A DNA stretch of 64,000 nucleotides, taken from positions 1 through 64,000 of the forward strand of contig CALVLV010000009.1 in the NCBI GenBank assembly GCA_944341075.1. Reading direction: 5' to 3'. Position numbers and translations under genes: made by a program. Positions 34,975-43,400 of this stretch are shown here, piece by piece. Source of the DNA: an uncultured Clostridia bacterium. Lineage in GTDB: Bacteria > Bacillota > Clostridia > Christensenellales > Borkfalkiaceae. The notes under the pieces were generated by a model. That model did no database searches and was not told where the DNA came from. It saw nothing but the letters and a program-made list of their open reading frames with translations. Within the stretch, counting starts at the first letter, position 1. The number at the start of each line of letters is the position of its first letter.

Positions 34975-37900
34975 AAAAAGTTTTATATCTTGTATCCAAA
35001 ATATGCCTTACGGTATTTACTTTCCTGTTTGCGCTCATCATGGTAGCCGGCGGCATACTTATGGAAAATAAGGACACTATAACCCAGGCGCTCAAACAGA
35101 GTTCTACGGTAACCGTAAAAGACCCCGACGCCCAGAAGAAAGACCTTGAATATTATAAGTCGGCGTTCAATAACCTTGCCGACGTTAAAAACAACGGCAG
35201 GGTATATGCCGAAACGGTGGTGGACGAGGGCGCAACGCTGCTTAAAAACAGCAATAAGGACGGCAAACCCGTTCTTCCCTTAAAGAGCGAGGGCGCAAAA
35301 GTAAGCTTGTTTTCAACTTCTTCAGTTTCGCCTATCTTAAGCGGCACCGGCTCGGGCGGCGGCGGAACTGAAAACGTATCGCTCAGGGAAGGCCTTGAAG
35401 ACGCAGGCATAACGGTCAACACCGACCTTTACACCTGGTACGAAAACAACTTTGGCACATACGGCAGAAAGTGGCCCGCAGGCGCCAGCGGCGTGGGCAA
35501 GTTCCCCACCATAGGCGATGCAACGTGGGATCAGCTGCCCGAATCAAAGAATTACGAGGCCGATGCAGCAATATTCGTTCTTTCGCGTTCCGGCGGCGAG
35601 GGCATGGATCTTACCGCCTACAACAAAAACAACAAGATGAACGTGTTCGGCAACGACTATACCGTAGACTATAAAGACGGCAACTACCTCAAGATAAACG
35701 ATACCGAGCGCGACGTGCTTACCAACATGTGCAGAATGCGCGATGAAGGCAAGTTCGGCAGCGTTATAGTGCTTATGAACTCGGCAAACCCCGTAGAGCT
35801 TGACTTTATTGAAGAGCTTGGCATAGACGGCCTTATATGGGCAGGTTCATACGGTTCGCAGGGCGCATACGCCATAGGCGAAATACTCACCGGCAGCGTA
35901 AACCCCTCGGGCAAACTTTCAGACACCTTCTGGAAGCACCACTACATGAATCCCGTGCTTGCCAACTACGGCTCGCTTACAAACGGCGCTGAAGATCCCC
36001 TTGTAAACCAGTGGCGCCAGGCCCAGCCCAGCGATATCCGCAACGGCGACCAGGACAACGACCAGGTGGAAAACATAGTCTACCAGGAAGGCATATACAT
36101 GGGCTACCGCTACACGGAGACCCGCTATGAAGACGTGGTTCTCGGCCGCAAAAATGTGGGCGACTTTGTGTACAGCGACGCCATATCCTATCCCTTCGGC
36201 TATGGCCTTTCGTATACCACATTCGAATATTCCGACCTCAAGGTAACGCCCGTTCTCGAGGAGAGCGACAGGAACCTTAAAGACGACAAGTACGTTGTTG
36301 AAGTTACCGTAACCAACACCGGCGACGTTGCCGGCAAGGAGGCCGTTCAGCTCTACCTGCAGAAGCCCTATATTGAAAACGGCATTGAAAAGGCCTCGGT
36401 AGAGCTTGTAGACTTCGGCAAAACTCCCCTTCTTGAGCCGGATACCTACGCGACCATAACAATGGAAGTGGACGGCAGGGATCTTGCCTCTTACGATTCT
36501 TACGGCGTAAAGGGCTATGTTGTGGATCAGGGTACATATTACCTCACTGTTGCAACCGATGCGCATGCCGCAGTTAACAACATTCTCGCCGCAAAGGGTC
36601 AGACAAAGGAAAGCAATAAGGCCATGGACGCCGACGGCAACACCTCCATGGTATACAGCATAGAAAAGTCAAGGGATATTGACACCTATAAAAATTCGCT
36701 TGTAACAGACAAGCCCGTAACCAACCAGTTCGACAACGCCGACCTGAACATTTACGAAGGCAGCGAAACAGAGGTTGAATATATCAGCCGCAGCGACTGG
36801 GAGGGCACCGTTAAATACGGCCTCAATGCGGATAACACGCGTACATACGACCGCGTGGTGGTAAAGCCCACCGAGCAGATGGCCGTTGACCTTAACAAGA
36901 GCTGGGGCGGCGTGGGATCTACAAGCAAACAACCCACGTTGCTTCCCGAAGAGGCAAAGGGCGGCGAATATCCCACCTACAGCTCCACTGAATCCAATTA
37001 CACGCTGGTAATGCTCCGCGCCCGCGACAACGGCGACGAAGATCCCACCAACGACGAGTGGATACCCTACAACGACCCCATGTGGGACGCGCTGCTCAAC
37101 CAGCTCTCCTGGCAGGATACCGTTGATCTGCTTTCGTACGGCCAGCGCATGAGCGTTGCCATTGACAGCGTTCAGAAGCCTGCCGTGGTAGACCACAACG
37201 GCGGCAACGGCCCCAACCAGTATTACAACGTGGGCAAAAACGGCCTTGCAACCAGGACTGACGACCCCATGAAGAACGAGCTTGCAGTCGTATACCCCTG
37301 CAACGGCATAGTTGCCTCTACCTTCAACAAGGAACTTGCATACTACTATGGCTGCCAGTGGGGCGAAGATATGCTGTGGTCGGGTATGTCAGGCCTCTAC
37401 GGCATGGGCCTCAACACTCACCGTTCGGCTTACGGCGGACGTAACTTTGAATATTATTCTGAAGACCCCGTGCTTATGGGCGTTATCGCAGGCGAAACCA
37501 CCAAGGGCATGGCTACCCGCGGCGCATACGTATACCTCAAGCACTGCGTGCTCAACGACCAGGAAACCTACCGCTGCGGCGGCTTCACCTGGGCTAACGA
37601 GCAGACCATACGCGAAATTTACCTCCGCTCGTACGAAATAGCCATCTCCGACTACGGCGCACAGGGCGTAATGGGCGGTCTCAACTCAATAGGCATGCTC
37701 GGCACGGGCGTTCAGGGCTTCTTCAACACCGTTCTGCGCGATGAATTCGGCATGACGGGCATAGCCGTTACCGATACCACTTCGGCAATGGGCGCAAACT
37801 TTGCCCTTTCGGTATTCTACGGCAACGACCTGCCCGACGGCGGCGTTAACGCCGACGCGTTCGACTTTGCAAAACCCAAGTCTGAAGGCGGCACGGGCGA

Positions 37901-38147
37901 ATACGGCAACTTTGCATGGGCAATGCGTGAAAGCGCGCACAGAATACTCTACACCGTTGTTCACAGCAACGCAATGAACGGCATGGCCGCAACCGATAAG
38001 TTCTATTCAATTACGCCCCCTTGGGTAAACGTTCTCACAGGCGCAGAAATTGCCATAGGTATTCTGTTCGGCCTGAGCGTGGCTGCTTTCGGCGTATCGC
38101 TCTTCCTCAACAGAAAGGAATTCTTTTGCAGAGGTAAACAAAAATGA
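34971..38147 (+). CDS. Permuted GH3 glycosidase anchored at both ends
   Basis: 1058 residues. N-terminal helix about 7-30; C-terminal helix about 1025-1047. Sandwich domain first (VDEGATLLKNSNKDGKPVLPL near 83, SRSGGEGMDL near 205), FnIII domain (FGYGLSYTTF near 410), then TIM barrel (NGPNQYYNVG, GMGLNTHRSAYGGRNFEYY, KHCVLNDQETYR, nucleophile Asp935 in IAVTDTT). The RNGDQDNDQVEN insertion before VYQEGIYMGYRY is not seen in the paralogues. Coupled by 4-base overlaps to the small membrane protein upstream and to the lipoprotein gene downstream, so all three are made together. Confidence 0.9.
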   Translation: MKKVLYLVSKICLTVFTFLFALIMVAGGILMENKDTITQALKQSSTVTVKDPDAQKKDLEYYKSAFNNLADVKNNGRVYAETVVDEGATLLKNSNKDGKPVLPLKSEGAKVSLFSTSSVSPILSGTGSGGGGTENVSLREGLEDAGITVNTDLYTWYENNFGTYGRKWPAGASGVGKFPTIGDATWDQLPESKNYEADAAIFVLSRSGGEGMDLTAYNKNNKMNVFGNDYTVDYKDGNYLKINDTERDVLTNMCRMRDEGKFGSVIVLMNSANPVELDFIEELGIDGLIWAGSYGSQGAYAIGEILTGSVNPSGKLSDTFWKHHYMNPVLANYGSLTNGAEDPLVNQWRQAQPSDIRNGDQDNDQVENIVYQEGIYMGYRYTETRYEDVVLGRKNVGDFVYSDAISYPFGYGLSYTTFEYSDLKVTPVLEESDRNLKDDKYVVEVTVTNTGDVAGKEAVQLYLQKPYIENGIEKASVELVDFGKTPLLEPDTYATITMEVDGRDLASYDSYGVKGYVVDQGTYYLTVATDAHAAVNNILAAKGQTKESNKAMDADGNTSMVYSIEKSRDIDTYKNSLVTDKPVTNQFDNADLNIYEGSETEVEYISRSDWEGTVKYGLNADNTRTYDRVVVKPTEQMAVDLNKSWGGVGSTSKQPTLLPEEAKGGEYPTYSSTESNYTLVMLRARDNGDEDPTNDEWIPYNDPMWDALLNQLSWQDTVDLLSYGQRMSVAIDSVQKPAVVDHNGGNGPNQYYNVGKNGLATRTDDPMKNELAVVYPCNGIVASTFNKELAYYYGCQWGEDMLWSGMSGLYGMGLNTHRSAYGGRNFEYYSEDPVLMGVIAGETTKGMATRGAYVYLKHCVLNDQETYRCGGFTWANEQTIREIYLRSYEIAISDYGAQGVMGGLNSIGMLGTGVQGFFNTVLRDEFGMTGIAVTDTTSAMGANFALSVFYGNDLPDGGVNADAFDFAKPKSEGGTGEYGNFAWAMRESAHRILYTVVHSNAMNGMAATDKFYSITPPWVNVLTGAEIAIGILFGLSVAAFGVSLFLNRKEFFCRGKQK

Positions 38148-40192
38148 ATAAATTTTTAAAGATATTGGTTTCTTCTGTATTGGCAGCTGCTATGGCCGCG
38201 TCTTTCGCGGCCTGCAACAGCAAGCCCGAAGGCGACAAGCCCGGCGAGGGCGGCGGCGATGACGAGATTTTCGGTATTACAACAAGACCGGAAAACGACT
38301 TTGAAAACGACCCCAACCGCCACGACAGAAAGCCCGTGGAAAAGACCCTCACCTTAAAGGGCGGCGCAATGTTTGCAGACGGGTCTACCAAAAAGGTGTT
38401 AAACAGCGGCACCAAGCTTGTGTTCGGCACGGATATCAAAGTGACCGTTCCCGAAGGCAAAGTTTTAAGCGGCTGGCTTGCAGACAACACAGACGACCCT
38501 GCCCTTTACGGCGACTTCTATTCGGGTGCCGACTTTGAAACGCTGAGAAAAGATGCATCTATTCAGCCTGTGTTCGACGTTCCCTCCGAATCTTACGCCT
38601 CGCAGACCGTTGCCGAAGGTGAAGACCCCACGTTCGGCAAGGTATCGGGCTTTGCATGGGAACAGCGCACAAGCGCGCCCCAGACGTCTGACAACGCATA
38701 TCTGTGCAAAGATAACCTTGTAAATCTTACGGTAAATAACGAACTGGGTACATATTTCCACGTAATGGGCGGCACGGCAGAAGTTGCAGACCCTACGCTG
38801 TCCGTTCCCGCAGGCTGGCATACGCTGTTCCTCAGTAAATATCAGGTAGTGGATACACAGGCATACGGCGTTACATATACCGTTCAGAACTTCGGCGACG
38901 AGGCCATAGATATAAGGGTATACCAGACCAACAGCTCAAGCTCGTACCTGCCTTCAGACAGGGCGTCTGCGCCCGTTCATCTGGAGCCCAACGAAGTAGG
39001 CCAGATGTTCGTAAGTTTCTCGGGCTGGAATAACGGCAACATACTCACCTCTGTAGAGCTCATTAATACCGTAAAAGAACTCAAGCTGGGCATGTATGCT
39101 TATGTTTCCGACTGGTCTGAACCGCAGTCGCACAAGCTCACCGTAACCGACAGCAAGATAACCACGGAAGACGGCGCAACTTCGGCAACGGTAAATGCGG
39201 GCACGCTTGTGGAACTTGAATACACCGGCACCGTAGGCGAAGACAAGATGTTCCTCGGCTGGCAGGACGCAAACGACAAGGCGGAAAAGTACCCCTCTAA
39301 GTTTGTAATGCCCAACAAGGAACTTTCGCTCGAACCCTGGATAGAGGATAAGGCAGACCACGAACATACCGTAACTCTTACGGGCGACAACATTACCTTT
39401 GCCGACGGCTCAAAGACCAAGACCCTGAGCTGGAACGACGAGCTTGCCCTTAGCGATATTGTATACACCGGTGAAACCAAGCCCGGGCACAAGGTAATAT
39501 ATAATGTTGTTGGCGGCGGCCTCAGGCAGGAACTCACCAACACCGACACCTATACCATGCCCGATGGCGACGTAACCGTAACCTTCCTCCGCACAGAGGT
39601 AGTGTGGTCGTCCTCTAACGGCAAGGTCGCTATGACCCCGTTTGCAGAAGATATTGTTGACTCCAACCCTCACGGTATAAGGCGCGATAAGAGCCAGATG
39701 GCGCCCACGGGCGGAGACTTGTCTGCACTGCGCACCAAGTTCGACAGCAGCTCGGTAGATATAAGTGCCTCTATAGGCGAAATAAACGGCGAGCAGGCGG
39801 CGATCTACGACCTGCGCGGATATACATCAGGCGATTCAGAGGATCCTGAAAACCCTGAAAGGTTCCTCGATTCTATCGCTCCGGACGCAATATTCATGCA
39901 GCAGGTAAACCACAATACGGTTGCGGGCAAGTATACCGATACTCTCACCATACAGAACCTCGGCACAGAGACCATCACCGTGCAGATACATATAAGTACC
40001 TCCAGCGGCGACCCTTATAGGTCAGGCTCTTCCGAAGTGATCACCCTTGAAGCGGGCGAAGTAAAGACTGTATCTTACAATATAAATCTTGCCGGAAACA
40101 CCTCTGAGATGATATCCATTCAGTACAAGGGTACCGAGGCAATAGCAAGCATGAAGCTTGCCATGTATATCTATCGCCAGCCCCAGGCTTAA
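38144..40192 (+). CDS. Lipoprotein related to the repeat lipoprotein at 31443-34271
   Basis: 682 residues. The signal peptide ends in FAAC. An InlB-like segment (about 60-150) is followed by a beta domain (about 150-325) with VTYTVQNFGDEAIDIRVYQ and LKLGMYAYVSD, two more InlB-like segments (about 330-405 and 408-485), and a second copy of the beta domain (about 490-682) with TLTIQNLGTETITVQIHI and MKLAMYIYRQ near the end. The paired beta domains match those of the 31443-34271 lipoprotein. It starts inside the end of the GH3 gene (ATGA), so it is a co-translated surface partner. No catalytic motif visible. Confidence 0.82.
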   Translation: MNKFLKILVSSVLAAAMAASFAACNSKPEGDKPGEGGGDDEIFGITTRPENDFENDPNRHDRKPVEKTLTLKGGAMFADGSTKKVLNSGTKLVFGTDIKVTVPEGKVLSGWLADNTDDPALYGDFYSGADFETLRKDASIQPVFDVPSESYASQTVAEGEDPTFGKVSGFAWEQRTSAPQTSDNAYLCKDNLVNLTVNNELGTYFHVMGGTAEVADPTLSVPAGWHTLFLSKYQVVDTQAYGVTYTVQNFGDEAIDIRVYQTNSSSSYLPSDRASAPVHLEPNEVGQMFVSFSGWNNGNILTSVELINTVKELKLGMYAYVSDWSEPQSHKLTVTDSKITTEDGATSATVNAGTLVELEYTGTVGEDKMFLGWQDANDKAEKYPSKFVMPNKELSLEPWIEDKADHEHTVTLTGDNITFADGSKTKTLSWNDELALSDIVYTGETKPGHKVIYNVVGGGLRQELTNTDTYTMPDGDVTVTFLRTEVVWSSSNGKVAMTPFAEDIVDSNPHGIRRDKSQMAPTGGDLSALRTKFDSSSVDISASIGEINGEQAAIYDLRGYTSGDSEDPENPERFLDSIAPDAIFMQQVNHNTVAGKYTDTLTIQNLGTETITVQIHISTSSGDPYRSGSSEVITLEAGEVKTVSYNINLAGNTSEMISIQYKGTEAIASMKLAMYIYRQPQA

Positions 40193-40225
40193 GCGGCGGG
40201 GTATATAAGTCGGTAAAGCATAGCA

Positions 40226-40302
40226 AAATATGCGGCAACAACCCGTCGGGGGTTTGCTCCCGACGGGATTGCTTTTATAACAGCCTCAATGGCTGCGCGG
40301 CG
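40226..40302. repeat. 77-bp direct repeat, copy 1 (contains a terminator hairpin)
   Basis: Identical to 42081-42157 except at position 40294 (T here, G there). It holds the hairpin CCCGTCGGG / CCCGACGGG (40242-40250 with 40259-40267) followed by ATTGCTTTT, so it terminates the lipoprotein transcript. Its right edge runs into the GH3 remnant. Confidence 0.88.
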
Positions 40303-40685
40303 AGGCGGGCATGGCGGGCTTTGCAGTTACCGACTGGTACAGGTCGGGCGGCATGAACATGGTATACGGCCTGCTTGCGGGCACCGACCTGCCCGACGGC
40401 TCCGACAGTATCGTCGTTACATACGGCCCCGGCACGGGACACGGGTATTACACAACGGCTGTACGCCGGGCGGCGCAGCGCATAATGTATACAGTCGCAA
40501 ACAGCAACGCCATGAACTTCTTCGGCGAAGATACCATTACCTATTCTTACGACCCCGATTGGTTTGCCATAAGGGACGGCGTTATAGTCGCCGTATCTGT
40601 AGTGTTTGTGGTAAGCCTTGCGCTTGTTTGCACAACAACGCTGCTTGTTTCGGTAGATAAAGCAAAACTCCGCCGCAAAAAGTAA
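40281..40685 (+). pseudogene. Truncated permuted-GH3 remnant (nucleophile region and C-terminal helix)
   Basis: The frame is open from just after a TAA at 40278-40280 and reads LRGEAGMAGFAVTDWYRSGGMN, the GH3 nucleophile region with Asp at 40332-40334, then RRAAQRIMYTVANSNAMN, a C-terminal membrane helix and a KLRRKK tail. Everything before the last part of the TIM barrel is missing. An ATG at 40311 would give 124 residues, but no ribosome site is present and the fragment cannot form the catalytic fold. It abuts the 77-bp repeat, which marks the break. Close to the other GH3 C-termini in this window, so it derives from one more lost copy. Confidence 0.85.
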
Positions 40686-40723
40686 CTCCGGCAACATGGT
40701 TTTGCCGCGCCGCAGTGCACTGT

Positions 40724-40741
40724 CCGCGGCAATTGCCGCGG
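40724..40741. repeat. 18-bp perfect palindrome
   Basis: CCGCGGCAATTGCCGCGG reads the same on both strands. It lies between the GH3 remnant and a terminator; it may be an operator or only part of a GC-rich hairpin. Confidence 0.4.
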
Positions 40742-40791
40742 CACTATGCGGCGACCAATAAAAGCCCATAACACAATTGTGCTTTCCTCTG

Positions 40792-40836
40792 AATGCCGCA
40801 GGCGCAGTAAAAACTGTGCCTGCGGCATTTGTCTTT
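40792..40836 (+). terminator. Strong hairpin terminator after the GH3 remnant
   Basis: AATGCCGCAGGCGCAG (40792-40807) pairs with CTGTGCCTGCGGCATT (40814-40829; one wobble), followed by TGTCTTT. The next 470 bp (40837-41312) contain no gene I can support. Confidence 0.82.
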
Positions 40837-41312
40837 GAGGTAAAAAGTGCATAATTTTTGTGTGCATCTTATTTCGGCTGCTTGCCGCCTGCACTGCAGG
40901 AGTGTATGCCGGTTTTTTGTATACGTTCGTAAGGGTTGATGAATCGGGCATATGCAGTTGTCTGCCTGATTTTTATAGATGCCGCGTCGGCAGCCTGCAA
41001 TGCTTTTGGGCTATACCTGACAATAAAGGATAAGCATTTTACATTTGTTGCCGTGCGCGGTATAATTAGGGCAGGCTTAGAATCCGGGCATCTGTTCTGC
41101 GTGAAGCGGCCGCAATGATTGCCGCGGCGCAAAATTCTGACGGCCGTACTTCCGAAGCGTTGGAGATCGGCTATAAGATACCGTTGCGGAACACCCTTTA
41201 TGATAAGTAATTCGCGCTGCGTGCAGGCGGTTTGGCGCCGTAGCATCGTCAGCCGGACTTGAAATCAGATAAATTATCAGATAAATTAATTGAATATTTA
41301 AGAGGTGACAAT

Positions 41313-42068
41313 ATGGACAGAATAAAAAACTGCGAGCAAAAATTCAACGAACTTTTCGGTGGCGGGCCCACGGAAAACGAGGGCAACGATCCCGAATTTA
41401 TGCGTATACTGCAGCGGTTTATTTTTGGCGAAGTGTGCTATACGGGTTCGCTTGACAACCGCATGCGCGAACTTATAACCATAACCGTTCTCGCGGTAAA
41501 CCAGACTTTGCCGCAACTCAAAGCGCATACCGGTGCATGCCTGCACATAGGCATTACGCCCGTTGAAATACGCGAAACCATATACCAGTGCGCACCTTTT
41601 ATAGGCTTTCCAAAAACATTAAACGCCATTGCTGTCATAGATGAGGTGTTTGCGGCAAACGGCATCTGCTTGCCGCTTGAAGATTGCGGGACGGTAACCG
41701 AGGCCGACCGTTACGAAAAAGGTCTTGCATTGCAGGCTCCGGTATACGGCAGCGAGATTATGGAACGTTATGCGTGGTTGCCTGCTGAATTTAATAAAGC
41801 CGTTCCCGACTTTCTTACGGCTTTCGGGATAGGTGATTTTTTTACGCGCAAAGGGCTTGGAGCAAAGGACAGGGAACTTCTTACCGTGGTAATGCTTGCT
41901 GCCATGGGCGGCACGGAAGTTCAGCTGCGCTCGCACGTTGAAGGCGCGTTAAAAACAGGCAATACAAAGGAAGATGTTGTTTGCGCGCTGATTCACGCAA
42001 TGCCGTATATGGGTATCCCTCGGTTGTTTAACGCCCTTAATTGCTCTAAAGAGCTGCTGTCGGAATAG
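41313..42068 (+). CDS. Carboxymuconolactone decarboxylase-family protein (two CMD domains)
   Basis: 251 residues from the ATG behind AAGAGGTGAC; an upstream in-frame TTG lacks such a site. Two CMD repeats: residues about 20-125 (RMRELITITVLAV...QLKAHTGACLHIG...YQCAPFIGFPKTLNA) and about 150-251 (KDRELLTVVMLAAMG...QLRSHVEGAL...HAMPYMGIPRLFNAL). CMD-family proteins include decarboxylases and thiol-dependent peroxidase-like enzymes; no CxxC pair is visible here, so AhpD-like activity is unlikely. The gene stands alone between two copies of the 77-bp repeat, the second of which gives its terminator. It looks unrelated to the glycan genes around it and may have arrived with the rearrangement. Exact function unknown. 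Confidence 0.8.
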   Translation: MDRIKNCEQKFNELFGGGPTENEGNDPEFMRILQRFIFGEVCYTGSLDNRMRELITITVLAVNQTLPQLKAHTGACLHIGITPVEIRETIYQCAPFIGFPKTLNAIAVIDEVFAANGICLPLEDCGTVTEADRYEKGLALQAPVYGSEIMERYAWLPAEFNKAVPDFLTAFGIGDFFTRKGLGAKDRELLTVVMLAAMGGTEVQLRSHVEGALKTGNTKEDVVCALIHAMPYMGIPRLFNALNCSKELLSE

Positions 42069-42080
42069 GGCGTAAATAAT

Positions 42081-42157
42081 AAATATGCGGCAACAACCCG
42101 TCGGGGGTTTGCTCCCGACGGGATTGCTTTTATAACAGCCTCAATGGCGGCGCGGCG
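42081..42157. repeat. 77-bp direct repeat, copy 2 (contains a terminator hairpin)
   Basis: 76 of 77 bases match 40226-40302. The hairpin at 42097-42105 / 42114-42122 with its T-rich tail ends the CMD-family gene. The copies are 1855 bp apart and bracket the GH3 remnant and the CMD gene. Confidence 0.88.
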
Positions 42158-42199
42158 TTTGCTCTGTTTCATAAATATATGAACAATTATCGTTGAAGG

Positions 42200-42372
42200 A
42201 ATTTATAGACCCGTTTACGGGTGAGCAGGTAGGAAAGAACAAATAGAAACAGCCGCCGTGAGGCGGCCGTTTGAGGTAATTTGCAGCTGACAAATTTTTC
42301 GAGGGCGTGAGCCCGGCTGGCAGTAAGCCCTTCTAGGGTATGTGCAAACCACCAGTTTAACTGGTGGTTTTG
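42200..42372 (+). mobile_element. Right-end remnant of an IS200/IS605-type element with omega-RNA-like hairpins
   Basis: No protein gene fits here, but hairpins follow one another: ACCCGT/ACGGGT (42209-42222), GCCGCC/GGCGGC (42252-42267), GGGC/GCCC (42303-42314), CCCT/AGGG (42328-42338) and AACCACCAGT/ACTGGTGGTT (42347-42369, loop TTA). The last is a subterminal palindrome of the kind found at IS605 ends. The order of hairpins before it resembles IS605-orfB (TnpB-associated, omega) RNAs. No tnpA or tnpB frame remains. The bases just after 42372 would be the guide-like flank. The assignment rests on pattern memory, not on a search. Confidence 0.5.
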
Positions 42373-42384
42373 AATTTTAAAAGC

Positions 42385-42426
42385 AAACTGCGCGGGCGGA
42401 CATTGCAATGTCCGCCCGCGCAGTTT
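42385..42426. terminator. 42-bp perfect palindrome, bidirectional terminator
   Basis: A loop-free perfect inverted repeat of two 21-base arms centred on TTGCAA, starting AAACTGCGCGGGCGG. Its right edge overlaps the deoR stop codon by two bases. With A/T at both ends it can stop transcription from both sides, separating the - strand regulator from the + strand genes. Confidence 0.75.
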
Positions 42427-43174
42427 ATAGGTTTATTATATTTTTTATGCCGTCGGGGTCTAAAAGCTTTAAGGTGCGGCTGTCGGCGTTGCTGAATATG
42501 TAGTCGTAGTGCTCCAGCGGCGCCGTTCTGAACGCCGAAGAGGTGTTCACCTTTGTGTTGTCGAAAATAAGCACCCTTGTTTTGCTGTTGTTCAAAGCCG
42601 TCTTTTTTATCTCCATGGACTCCAGCGAAAATTCGTAAGAGCCGTCTTTGTCCACAGCCGAGCACGAAATTATAGAGAGGTCGAATTTAAGGCTGCTCAG
42701 GCAGTTTGCCGTCATGCTGCCCAGCACCGCCGTGGTGTTAAAGCGCACCTCGCCGCCCGGCATTATTAGGTTTACGTTGTCGTGGCGCGAAATGCGCATT
42801 GCAACGTTCAGCCCGTTGGTCACCACCGTTTTGTGCGCAAGGTTCATGCGCTCGGCAAGGGCAAGACAGGTGGACGAGTTGTCTATAAACACCGTCTGAA
42901 AGTCCGGCATGTGCTTCAGCGCCACCGAGGCAGCCGCCTCTTTTTCGCGCGCGTTTTTTACCTGCCTTATAAAAAACGAAATCTCGTCTGCGCCCTCCAT
43001 AAGCACGGCGCCCCCGTGCGAGCGGTTTATCTGCCCGCGCTTCTGCAGTTCGGTAAGGTCGCGCCGCACTGTGGCAAGGCTTACATACAGCATGCCCGCC
43101 AGCTCTTCAACAGTGGCTGATTTTTTAATTTTTAGGTAATCGAGTATTTGTGAAAATCTATCACTATTTGCCAT
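42425..43174 (-). CDS. DeoR-family transcriptional regulator
   Basis: 249 residues on the - strand, starting at 43174 behind GGGAGTGAG. N-terminal helix-turn-helix of DeoR type (RFSQILDYLKIKKSATVEELAGMLYVSLATVRRDLTELQKRGQINRSHGGAVL), then the sugar-phosphate sensor domain with FIDNSSTCLALAERM, VVTNGLNVAMRI, MPGGEVRFNTTAVLG and LIFDNTKVN. These repressors usually respond to a phosphorylated sugar. It is divergent from the GH3 gene at 43401 and shares a 226-bp control region with it, where two inverted TTTGATTGAA boxes flank its own promoter. The rhamnose operon 4 kb away is another candidate target, but I see no matching box there. Confidence 0.92.
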   Translation of the reverse strand: MANSDRFSQILDYLKIKKSATVEELAGMLYVSLATVRRDLTELQKRGQINRSHGGAVLMEGADEISFFIRQVKNAREKEAAASVALKHMPDFQTVFIDNSSTCLALAERMNLAHKTVVTNGLNVAMRISRHDNVNLIMPGGEVRFNTTAVLGSMTANCLSSLKFDLSIISCSAVDKDGSYEFSLESMEIKKTALNNSKTRVLIFDNTKVNTSSAFRTAPLEHYDYIFSNADSRTLKLLDPDGIKNIINL

Positions 43175-43196
43175 TTTTGCTCACTCCCTGCACGTT

Positions 43197-43247
43197 TTTG
43201 ATTGAATTATATACTGTGTTTGCTCGTTTGTCAAGTTTTCAATCAAA
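43197..43247. promoter_or_regulatory. Inverted TTTGATTGAA boxes, probable DeoR operators
   Basis: TTTGATTGAA (43197-43206) and TTCAATCAAA (43238-43247) are perfect inverted copies about 41 bp apart (four helical turns). One touches the -10 and the other lies just upstream of the -35 of the deoR promoter, so a repressor bound to both could loop the promoter out. Confidence 0.65.
43206..43234 (-). promoter_or_regulatory. Promoter of the deoR-type gene
   Basis: On the - strand: -35 TTGACA (complement of 43229-43234), 17-bp spacer, -10 TATAAT (complement of 43206-43211). Confidence 0.8.
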
Positions 43248-43260
43248 TAAAGCTAAAATA

Positions 43261-43289
43261 TTGACAAAACGCACGGGGAGGGGTATAGT
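43261..43289 (+). promoter_or_regulatory. Promoter of the GH3 gene at 43401
   Basis: -35 TTGACA (43261-43266), 17-bp spacer with GGGGAGGGG, -10 TATAGT (43284-43289). It lies 14 bp from the nearer DeoR box. Confidence 0.8.
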
Positions 43290-43400
43290 GTATGCGTGCT
43301 TGAAAGAACTTCACACAACTTGTAAAAAATAATCGCGCGGTACGCCGGCAACGCCGCGGGTTATAATAAAAATTTATTTTCAGAGGAGGGAAACTACTCA

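Noticed and set aside
40936..41118. 60-residue + strand frame between the GH3 remnant and the CMD gene
   Set aside because: No ribosome site, no recognisable fold and it overlaps other equally weak frames.
42187..42407. 73-residue - strand open frame reading NHQLNWWFAHTLEGLTASRAHALE
   Set aside because: It begins at a TTG in the palindrome and runs antisense through the hairpins of the IS605-like end, so I treat it as a by-product of the RNA structure.
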